Source: Pseudobdellovibrionaceae bacterium (GTDB lineage: Bacteria; Bdellovibrionota; Bdellovibrionia; Bdellovibrionales; UBA1609). Taken from it: 7,118 bases of DNA. The stretch's first letter is position 1, and the number at the start of each line of letters is the position of its first letter. The notes beneath the pieces were generated by a model. It was not told the origin of the DNA and made no database searches. It saw only the letters and a program-made list of their open reading frames with translations. The stretch lies in the NCBI GenBank assembly GCA_026712605.1, contig JAPORL010000058.1, positions 1-7,118 of the forward strand, given 5' to 3'. The translations under genes were made by a program, and so were the position numbers. Below, piece by piece: positions 1 to 4,352 of the stretch.

Positions 1-77
1 GGCGGCCGTAGCTCAGTTGGTAGAGCTCCAGATTGTGGTTCTGGCTGTCGCGGGTTCAAATCCCGTCGGTCGCCCCA
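1..77 (+). tRNA. tRNA-His (anticodon GTG), CCA encoded
   Basis: Complete cloverleaf. Positions 2-8 pair with 67-73 as a 7-bp acceptor stem with one G-U pair. G1 pairs with C74: this is the extra G(-1) opposite discriminator C73 that marks bacterial tRNA-His. The D stem is 11-14 with 23-26. The anticodon stem is 28-32 with 40-44, and its 7-base loop has GTG at 35-37. The T stem is 50-54 with 62-66 and its loop is TTCAAAT. CCA is at 75-77. The gene starts at the first base of the window, so its promoter lies outside. Its last 12 bases recur at 2380-2391, so the 3' end doubles as the integration site of the downstream island. Confidence 0.97.
66..77. repeat. Left attachment core (att), inside the tRNA-His 3' end
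   Basis: The 12 bases TCGGTCGCCCCA at the end of tRNA-His are repeated exactly at 2380-2391. A direct repeat of a tRNA 3' end bounding foreign genes is the usual trace of site-specific integration by a tyrosine recombinase. The tRNA on this side is intact, so this copy restores the gene. Identity stops on both sides (position 65 and position 78 differ from the right copy). Confidence 0.75.
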
Positions 78-221
78 CTTGATTTCGCAAACTTCTTGGA
101 TTTTGTGTTTGAACATTTCAGAAAATGTCGGAATATTTCAAGCCCTCGTCTTTCTTGGTTAATCAGGCAACTGCCATTTCGCTGTGTTTATGTCCGTGTA
201 TTTTCCGGTGTTTCAATTTTA

Positions 222-250
222 TGCTACGTGAAGCTACATATTGGGCTACA
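222..250 (+). repeat. Left cluster of three GCTAC(A) direct repeats, possible integrase arm sites
   Basis: GCTAC occurs at 223-227, 233-237 and 245-249, the last two followed by A, at spacings of 10 and 12 bp. The same motif occurs twice near the other end of the island (2316-2331), and the two clusters share a longer imperfect match covering GCTACAT, GCTACAC and GGATTT. Short direct repeats on one face of the helix near the ends of a tRNA-borne element resemble arm-type binding sites of tyrosine integrases. The repeats are seen directly. The binding role is inferred. Confidence 0.45.
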
Positions 251-297
251 CGGATTTTTAATTGGTCGGGGACTTTTTTGGTGGGTGAAAAACAAGG

Positions 298-315
298 AAG
301 CAAAGAGACTTGCTT
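298..315. promoter_or_regulatory. Inverted repeat ahead of the methyltransferase, with a TATATA box beside it
   Basis: AAGCAA (298-303) and TTGCTT (310-315) are perfect inverted arms around a 6-base spacer. A TATATA sequence at 317-322, which could serve as a -10 box, follows at once, and the methyltransferase start is 32 bp downstream. No good -35 box is seen at the right distance. An operator for self-control of the restriction-modification genes is possible, but a chance 6-bp palindrome in AT-rich DNA is also possible. Confidence 0.25.
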
Positions 316-346
316 TTATATAAAGGATCTTGTTAGTTTTAGAGAT

Positions 347-1156
347 ATGTTTGAACCTTATTATCAGGAGAATGATTTTTCTCTTTATCATGGCAATTGT
401 CTGGATATATTAAAATCTCTTCCAAAAAATTCCGTGAATATGATTTTTGCAGATCCACCTTATAATTTATCCAATGGAGGCTTTTCTGTTCATTCAGGCC
501 AACGGGTAGATGTGCATAAAGGGGATTGGGATCAAAGCTCCGGGACTGATGAGGATTTTACTTTTCATTCAAATTGGATAAAAGCCTGTCGTCGGGTTCT
601 CAAACCAGAAGGGACTATTTGGATCAGTGGTACTTATCATTCTATTTATCAGTGTGGTTTTGCTTTACAAATGGCGGGTTATAGAGTGTTAAATGATATT
701 GCATGGTATAAACCCAATGCTCCTCCTAATATCGGTTGCAGGTGTTTTGCAGCCAGCCATGAGACTTTAATTTGGGCTTGTAAAGAAATAAAAGCAAAAT
801 ACACCTTTAATTATGAAGATATGAAGTTTGGCTTTTGGGGAAAGGACTTTATCAAAAAGCCGGAAAAACAAATGAGATCAGTTTGGTCAATTAATACTAC
901 CCCTACTTCTGAAAAAACGGCCGGCAAGCATCCAACGCAAAAACCTCTAGAGCTTTTAAACCGCATTCTTCAGGCTAGTACAAAAGAAGGAGATTTGATT
1001 TTGGATCCTTTTACAGGAAGCTCTAGTACAGGAATTGCTACCTATCGTTTAGCTAGATCATTTATTGGTATTGATAATAATCGCCAATTTTTAAATTTAT
1101 CCATTAAAAGATTTCAAGAATCAAAACATATGACTCAACTTGAATTATCCCCTTAA
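347..1156 (+). CDS. Type II DNA adenine-N6 methyltransferase, beta class
   Basis: Predicted to transfer a methyl group from S-adenosylmethionine to adenine in a short DNA target, protecting the host from the nuclease encoded next. In 269 residues the catalytic motif IV DPPY (36-39) comes first. It is followed by WYKPN (120-124), a SHETLIWA segment (137-144), GKHPTQKP (193-200) and the AdoMet-binding motif I DPFTGSSSTG (220-229). The order catalytic motif, target-recognition region, then AdoMet motif defines the beta class, and about 270 residues is a normal full length. The start at 347 is chosen because MFEPYYQ fits the usual short N-terminus. The frame is open back to 125, but that part resembles no protein and runs through the GCTAC repeats. 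The ribosome site is weak (AGAG just upstream). The recognition sequence cannot be read from the motifs; small palindromes such as GATC or GANTC are typical of relatives. Confidence 0.92.
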   Translation: MFEPYYQENDFSLYHGNCLDILKSLPKNSVNMIFADPPYNLSNGGFSVHSGQRVDVHKGDWDQSSGTDEDFTFHSNWIKACRRVLKPEGTIWISGTYHSIYQCGFALQMAGYRVLNDIAWYKPNAPPNIGCRCFAASHETLIWACKEIKAKYTFNYEDMKFGFWGKDFIKKPEKQMRSVWSINTTPTSEKTAGKHPTQKPLELLNRILQASTKEGDLILDPFTGSSSTGIATYRLARSFIGIDNNRQFLNLSIKRFQESKHMTQLELSP

Positions 1157-1160
1157 AAGA

Positions 1161-2033
1161 ATGGCACAGGCAAGCAGTAAATCATGGAAAAAGATATTTG
1201 ATGATTACAATATTCATCAGCATATTTTTGAAAAAGAACCTTTCCATATTTCTGCAAACCAAATTAAAACAGCTTGTCAAAAATTTAAAAAAACTGGTGA
1301 AAAAGAAGTTCGTATATTATGTACACAAACTAAGAGGGAAGATCGTCCAAATATTTTTAAAGAAAAACAACTTTTTTTGTTGCCCATTAAAAATGGGCAC
1401 TATTGTATTGTAAAAGGTGAAGGTTATGTTGATGTTCCAAACATTGACAAGGAAGTCATTTTGTATAAATCAAAACTAAGCTTTGACTTAGATACTTCAC
1501 AAGTTGGTCAATCTGAAATGCAACATCTTGATTATGCTTATGCCTCCAGTTTAATAAAACCATTCACAGATGATGACAGCCTCGTTTTAACAATTCGTGG
1601 AAGAAAATATACAGAGAAACCATTTGAATTTTTTGTCAATAATCAAAAAGTTCAAGTCAGAGGAGTTCAAACAGAGGTAGATGCTGGTTATGAGGGTAAA
1701 GATAAGGTTGTTTTAATAGAGGCAAAAAACATAAAAGCAAACAATGTAATTATTAGACAAATGTATTATCCTTTTAAAAAATGGAAACAAGAAACACAAA
1801 AGCAGATTATAAATTTGTTTTTTCAAAAGATAGAAGATACATATTCTATCTGGCAATTTGAGTTTGAAGATGAAAAAGATTATAATAGTGTAAAATTAAA
1901 AAAAGCAATAAAATTTAAAATAAAATTAATATTATTATTTGTCAGAAAATTTAGATTAAAGAGAGTTAGAAAAATGAAATTTGATAGAGAAAAGATAAAA
2001 CATTTTACAGACTATTGGTTTATTGTAACTTGA
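1161..2033 (+). CDS. Type II restriction endonuclease, PD-(D/E)XK fold
   Basis: Predicted nuclease partner of the methyltransferase, cutting unmethylated copies of the same target. In the 290 residues the likely catalytic core is E172-V-D174, then 12 residues, then E187-A-K189 inside a beta strand (VVLIEAKN). This is the metal-binding pattern of PD-(D/E)XK nucleases. A conserved-looking IRQMYYPFKKW segment follows at 198-208. The N-terminal 150 residues, including SEMQHLDYAYASSL, probably form target-binding structure. The start at 1161 (MAQASSKSWKK) is preferred over an in-frame TTG at 1140 inside the methyltransferase end. The ATG lies 4 bp after the methyltransferase stop, so translation is probably coupled and no strong ribosome site is needed. 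The last 35 or so residues are basic and hydrophobic and read like low-complexity AT-rich DNA. They may be an extension past an older stop. Codon use is very AT-rich. Confidence 0.82.
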   Translation: MAQASSKSWKKIFDDYNIHQHIFEKEPFHISANQIKTACQKFKKTGEKEVRILCTQTKREDRPNIFKEKQLFLLPIKNGHYCIVKGEGYVDVPNIDKEVILYKSKLSFDLDTSQVGQSEMQHLDYAYASSLIKPFTDDDSLVLTIRGRKYTEKPFEFFVNNQKVQVRGVQTEVDAGYEGKDKVVLIEAKNIKANNVIIRQMYYPFKKWKQETQKQIINLFFQKIEDTYSIWQFEFEDEKDYNSVKLKKAIKFKIKLILLFVRKFRLKRVRKMKFDREKIKHFTDYWFIVT

Positions 2034-2054
2034 CAACACAATTCTAAGTAATAA

Positions 2055-2312
2055 AAAATATTTGAGTTTTTATTATTAAAAATAACTGTCTTTGGTGAGA
2101 TAAACCCTCCTGATGAGCAATTATCTTATACCTGTGAGATTGGAAAGCGAGCCTTGCCATATATGAAAGCCCGGCGAATAGCTACAACAGATGTTTATAA
2201 ACGCTTGGCAGGTATGGGAGTAAGAGGAAGCACAAACAAACTCAGTTATGGTTTGCACTTCCATGCTTTTTCCAATAATTTAGTTATTCCCTTTGTAAAG
2301 AAAATGAAGTAA
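2055..2312 (+). pseudogene. Unrecognised coding fragment with no start codon
   Basis: After two adjacent stops (2049-2054) an open frame of 85 codons runs to TAA at 2310-2312. It is in the same frame as the nuclease but separated from it by three stops. From about 2082 the translation looks like real protein: ITVFGEINPPDEQ at the front, KRALPYMKARR in the middle, LVIPFVKKMK at the end. The DNA is clearly richer in G and C than the nuclease gene. The first in-frame ATG is at 2163, with no ribosome site before it, and would give only 49 residues. I do not recognise the family. It lacks the His-x-x-Arg and Tyr box expected at the end of a tyrosine integrase. It is most likely the 3' remnant of a gene cut off when the element was assembled. 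A short expressed peptide from 2163 is less likely. Confidence 0.45.
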
Positions 2313-2314
2313 GA

Positions 2315-2331
2315 TGCTACATAGTGCTACA
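2315..2331 (+). repeat. Right pair of TGCTACA direct repeats, possible integrase arm sites
   Basis: TGCTACA occurs at 2315-2321 and again at 2325-2331, 10 bp apart, ending about 50 bp before the right attachment core. The pair and the following GGATTT match the left cluster at 232-257 with a small gap. A single GCTACA also occurs at 2181 inside the coding fragment, so the motif alone is not specific. The paired, in-phase arrangement is what suggests a binding role. Confidence 0.45.
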
Positions 2332-2379
2332 CAGGATTTAAAAGTTTTTGTGTTTTCAAGTGATTGAGCAGGAAATTGA

Positions 2380-2391
2380 TCGGTCGCCCCA
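2380..2391. repeat. Right attachment core (att), copy of the tRNA-His 3' end
   Basis: TCGGTCGCCCCA here matches positions 66-77 exactly. The bases before it do not resemble the rest of a tRNA-His (no T arm or anticodon stem), so it is not a decayed tRNA gene. It sits 27 bp before tRNA-Pro and marks the right edge of a 2.3-kb insertion. Confidence 0.75.
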
Positions 2392-2418
2392 TTTTTATAA
2401 AACAAGTCTTGTATTTGT

Positions 2419-2495
2419 CGGACCGTAGCGCAGACCGGTAGCGCGCCAGTATGGGGTGCTGGAAGTCGCAGGTTCAAATCCTGTCGGTCCGACCA
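2419..2495 (+). tRNA. tRNA-Pro (anticodon GGG), CCA encoded
   Basis: Complete cloverleaf. CGGACCG (2419-2425) pairs fully with CGGTCCG (2485-2491), with discriminator A2492 and CCA at 2493-2495. The first pair is C1-G72, typical of bacterial tRNA-Pro. The D stem is GCGC with GCGC. The anticodon stem is 2446-2450 with 2458-2462, and the loop ATGGGGT has GGG at 2453-2455 followed by G37, as expected for proline. No convincing promoter is seen just upstream; a TATAAA box at 2396-2401 lies in the right area but has no good -35. Before the island inserted it was probably co-transcribed with tRNA-His. Confidence 0.96.
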
Positions 2496-2569
2496 TCCTC
2501 TTATAAATGATTGATTTTTATTAAGATTTTTCCCTGAATTAACTTGAAATCTTGAGATATAACATAAAA

Positions 2570-2591
2570 AAGCTTGAAAATAATTAAGCTT
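2570..2591. terminator. AT-rich hairpin, possible weak terminator for the minus strand
   Basis: AAGCTTGA (2570-2577) and TTAAGCTT (2584-2591) can form an 8-bp stem, with one G-T pair, around a 6-base loop. A run of A precedes it on the + strand, which becomes a run of T after the hairpin on the - strand. No minus-strand gene is seen to use it. The stem has few G-C pairs, and its core is simply two AAGCTT palindromes, so the role is doubtful. Confidence 0.2.
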
Positions 2592-2650
2592 CGTCTTAAA
2601 AATATAAAAAATAAATTATTTGCTAATTTATATAAAATTTTTCATTAGTA

Positions 2651-2657
2651 AGGAAGG
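2651..2657 (+). promoter_or_regulatory. Strong ribosome binding site of the small cysteine-rich gene
   Basis: AGGAAGG lies 6 bases before the ATG at 2664, an ideal Shine-Dalgarno match and spacing. It supports this short gene as real. A TATATAAAA stretch at 2629-2637 could be a -10 region, but no matching -35 is seen. Confidence 0.7.
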
Positions 2658-2663
2658 TAAAAA

Positions 2664-2930
2664 ATGAAAACAATACTTATAAGCTTTTTACTCATTTTTA
2701 GTCCTGTCGCTAGCAGTAACGCTTTCTTATTAGAGACGAATAACGCTTTATTACGGACCAATAACACTTTATTAACAGAACAAACTTGCCTTATTAGACA
2801 TCAAATAAAACTACAAAAATACAATGCTTGTATAAATATATGTATTCTAGAGTCTTCTTATAATGATGCTTCAGCTAGATACAGATGCTATCAAAATTCT
2901 TGTAAGCGTCCAGGGAACCCATCTTGTTAA
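2664..2930 (+). CDS. Small exported cysteine-rich protein with a 7-residue repeat
   Basis: 88 residues. A classic signal peptide (K2, hydrophobic 4-13, cleavage after SSNA at residue 20) directs export by the Sec route. The mature protein is about 68 residues. Its start is three 7-residue units, LLETNNA, LLRTNNT and LLTEQTC (22-42), encoded by 21-bp repeats at 2727-2789. Six cysteines (42, 56, 60, 75, 80, 88) all lie in the mature part, enough for three disulfides. C56-x3-C60 and C75-x4-C80 recall a disulfide-stapled helical hairpin. The protein is basic. I do not recognise the family. It stands alone between tRNA-Pro and a terminator, with its own ribosome site. A small envelope protein, inhibitor, toxin or secreted factor are all possible; none can be preferred. 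Confidence 0.72.
   Translation: MKTILISFLLIFSPVASSNAFLLETNNALLRTNNTLLTEQTCLIRHQIKLQKYNACINICILESSYNDASARYRCYQNSCKRPGNPSC
2727..2789 (+). repeat. Three 21-bp tandem repeats inside the cysteine-rich gene
   Basis: Units at 2727-2747, 2748-2768 and 2769-2789 each begin TTATTA and encode LLxTNNx, LLxTNNx and a diverged LLTEQTC. The first two are clearly related at DNA level; the third keeps the start and the codon for threonine. This is an in-frame expansion of a heptad-like unit just after the signal peptide. Confidence 0.6.
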
Positions 2931-2985
2931 CTCAATTAAATAGATCTCTTTAATTAAACTTTATTTAAGCTTTTAGAAAAAATTT

Positions 2986-3007
2986 GAACTTTAGACAAAG
3001 TTTTTTT
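2986..3007 (+). terminator. Rho-independent terminator after the cysteine-rich gene
   Basis: AACTTT (2987-2992) and AAAGTT (2997-3002) form a 6-bp stem, with an added G-T pair, around the loop AGAC. The stem runs into a stretch of seven T (3001-3007). A run of A before the stem would let it work in both directions. It separates the small gene from the phosphoesterase pair. Confidence 0.6.
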
Positions 3008-3044
3008 AATTTAATTTCTTGCTTTCTTGATATTTAACGCATTG

Positions 3045-3050
3045 TATAGA
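3045..3050 (+). promoter_or_regulatory. Possible -10 box of the phosphoesterase operon
   Basis: TATAGA at 3045-3050, followed by AT, resembles a -10 element. TTGATA at 3027-3032 is a fair -35 but only 12 bp away, and TTGCTT at 3019-3024 is 20 bp away, so neither spacing is ideal. It follows the terminator and precedes the next gene by about 190 bp, which would imply a long leader carrying the 37-bp repeats. Confidence 0.22.
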
Positions 3051-3161
3051 ATTGAAAAAATACATTAAAAATAAGCAGTTAGAGCTTTACTTCTGTCTTA
3101 AAAACAAAACTTAACCATAAATTTACAAACTGATGAAACTATCTGTCCTAAGCTTTTCTTG

Positions 3162-3235
3162 TAGGAGTTTTTGAACAATGAGCTTTTACTTAAAAAAATA
3201 GGAATTTTTGAACAAGGAGATTTTATTTAAAAAAA
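3162..3235 (+). repeat. 37-bp tandem duplication directly before the HAD gene
   Basis: Two adjacent copies, 3162-3198 and 3199-3235, agree at 33 of 37 positions (differences at unit positions 6, 18, 22 and 28). Both hold TTTTTGAACAA and end in seven A. In the second copy the change at position 18 creates AAGGAG (3214-3219), the only Shine-Dalgarno-like sequence near the ATG at 3237. It lies about 17 bases away, longer than usual. The first copy has AATGAG instead. The repeat ends one base before the start codon. Confidence 0.8.
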
Positions 3236-3236
3236 T

Positions 3237-4352
3237 ATGAAGTTTTTAGCAATTTACTTCATTAGTTTTTTTATACACCTTCCTATTTACTCTCAATCGG
3301 GTGAAAAGCCTTTAGTCATTATAGCTAGTGATTTTGACGGAACAATCACTCAGTTAGCTGGTCATAATTTTCTAACTGAAGTGGATTTATTTAGAACAGA
3401 TAATTATAAAGACAGCTCTTTTTTTGCAATTGAAAAAGCTTTAAAGCCCTATCAATTAAATTTTGATGATCTTCCTTACTCTTTAGAAATTACACAAGAA
3501 GAATCTTTATTTTTGAAAAGCTTTTTTAATAAAGGAGGAAGTATTCCAAATTATAAAATTTTGGAGTTAGAGCCTATTCCTCAACTAAAAAACAGAAAAC
3601 AAAAACTAATCTTAATTCCTGGTCTTTATCAAATGGAGTATAGAGATTCTTTTAGAGAGGATAAGCTTTTATTGAAGGATTACAAAAGATCAAAACAGCT
3701 TGCTAAAGAGCGCGGTCTTAGTCTTAACGAGTTATTTAATTTTGGTTTAGATCTAATAAATGCTAATTTAAAAAAAGAAACCTCAAAAATAATTATTCAT
3801 ACTATGAGAGGTCAATCCTCTAAAGCTTTTAAAACTCTTTTTTCTGAAATGCAAAAAGATAAACTGCTTGTTGGCGATAAAAAGGATTTAGACAAAATAG
3901 AAGTTTATCCTATGAATCGTCCTGAGTCTGTTATTTATGGACCTGATTTTGACAAGCGAAAAGAAGACTTGCTTGCAAAAGAATTAAAAAGTTTACAATC
4001 TTATATCAGATCCAGCCCTTATAAGGAAATACATATTGTTTTTGCTGAAGATGAATTAAAGTCTCTTTACACTATTAACGGATTGTTTCAAATGGAGTCT
4101 AAAAGCGCTCATCTCAATCATGTTTATTTTCATGTTTTATTTACAGGTCCCACAGAGCTCTTAAATAAATTGGATGTGCAAAATAATAACAGATTTGTGA
4201 CTTACCTGAATGGCATTCAGTCAAAAACTTCTGCTCAACATGCGGAGCTTGTTGGTATGCCTTTAAAAAGAATGAATGAATTATCAAGGAATTTGAAAAA
4301 ATTGAATCAACCTGTTTTTAAATGCCAACAAGCTTTTATAAAAGGAAAATAA
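3237..4352 (+). CDS. Exported HAD-fold hydrolase (predicted phosphatase)
   Basis: 371 residues. An N-terminal hydrophobic segment (3-18, ending IYSQS) is a signal peptide without a lipobox, so the enzyme should be periplasmic or secreted. HAD motif I is DFDGT at 32-36, with D32 the expected nucleophile and D34 the acid-base, after a beta strand (PLVIIAS). Motif II is probably the T189 of IIIHTMRG, and motif IV the E271-D272 of IHIVFAEDE. Motif III is probably a lysine near 240-242. About 150 residues between motifs I and II would form a large cap, suggesting a specific substrate. The exact HAD subfamily is not recognised; phosphate-ester hydrolysis is the family expectation. The stop shares its last A with the start codon of the next gene, so the two proteins are probably made from one transcript with coupled translation. 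Confidence 0.72.
   Translation: MKFLAIYFISFFIHLPIYSQSGEKPLVIIASDFDGTITQLAGHNFLTEVDLFRTDNYKDSSFFAIEKALKPYQLNFDDLPYSLEITQEESLFLKSFFNKGGSIPNYKILELEPIPQLKNRKQKLILIPGLYQMEYRDSFREDKLLLKDYKRSKQLAKERGLSLNELFNFGLDLINANLKKETSKIIIHTMRGQSSKAFKTLFSEMQKDKLLVGDKKDLDKIEVYPMNRPESVIYGPDFDKRKEDLLAKELKSLQSYIRSSPYKEIHIVFAEDELKSLYTINGLFQMESKSAHLNHVYFHVLFTGPTELLNKLDVQNNNRFVTYLNGIQSKTSAQHAELVGMPLKRMNELSRNLKKLNQPVFKCQQAFIKGK
4341..4346 (+). promoter_or_regulatory. Ribosome binding site that fixes the start of the metallophosphoesterase
   Basis: AAAGGA lies 5 bases before the ATG at 4352, inside the end of the HAD gene. With the signal peptide starting right at that ATG, it decides in favour of 4352 over the in-frame ATG at 4322, which would add ten charged residues (including YKRK) ahead of the signal. 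Confidence 0.7.

Larger units (their letters stand above)
66..2391. mobile_element. Small restriction-modification island integrated in tRNA-His
   Basis: Bounded by the 12-bp direct repeat at 66-77 and 2380-2391. It contains the left GCTAC cluster, the methyltransferase, the nuclease, an unrecognised gene fragment and the right TGCTACA pair. No integrase, excisionase or mobilisation gene is visible, so the element is either a remnant or depends on an integrase supplied elsewhere. Taking it out rebuilds tRNA-His, a 27-bp spacer and tRNA-Pro, which is a normal spacing for tRNA genes in one transcript. The boundaries are seen directly; the history is inferred. Confidence 0.68.
2931..3236 (+). 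other. Intergenic region of 306 bp: terminator, then leader of the HAD gene
   Basis: No coding frame is supported here. It opens with an AT hairpin (AATTAAA 2934-2940 with TTTAATT 2949-2955), then an intrinsic terminator at 2986-3007. It continues with about 150 bp of plain AT-rich DNA that holds a possible -10 box at 3045-3050, and ends in a 37-bp tandem duplication. A motif like AGAGCTTTACTT at 3081-3092 and AGCTTTTCTTGTAGGAG at 3151-3167 resemble parts of the repeat unit and may be older, decayed copies. Confidence 0.5.

Noticed and set aside
33..323. Open frame of 96 codons starting inside tRNA-His
   Set aside because: It begins within the tRNA, overlaps the methyltransferase upstream frame and the repeat cluster, has no ribosome site, and its translation resembles no protein.
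125..346. Longer methyltransferase start at 125
   Set aside because: The extra 74 residues are rich in cysteine, phenylalanine and tryptophan, run through the GCTAC repeats and add nothing known in beta-class methyltransferases, which normally begin as at 347.
1140..1160. TTG start for the nuclease inside the methyltransferase end
   Set aside because: The ATG at 1161 starts a plausible N-terminus 4 bp after the upstream stop. The added seven residues come from the overlap only.
1198..1413. 71-codon frame inside the nuclease gene
   Set aside because: A shifted-frame shadow of lysine and isoleucine-rich AT sequence, fully inside a well-supported gene.
2380..2391. Right core as a decayed second tRNA-His gene
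   Set aside because: Sequence before it has no T arm, anticodon stem or D arm. The match stops abruptly at 12 bp, which fits an attachment core better.
2280..2477. 65-codon minus-strand frame over the attachment site and tRNA-Pro
   Set aside because: It covers most of a clear tRNA gene in antisense and the att region, and has no ribosome site. The apparent protein is translated tRNA sequence.
2523..2553. AAGATTT and AAATCTT as a terminator after tRNA-Pro
   Set aside because: The arms are 7 bp of almost pure A-T with a 17-base loop and no T run after the second arm.
4322..4351. Earlier ATG for the metallophosphoesterase
   Set aside because: It would put YKRK and other residues ahead of the signal peptide and lacks a ribosome site. 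AAAGGA is placed correctly for 4352.
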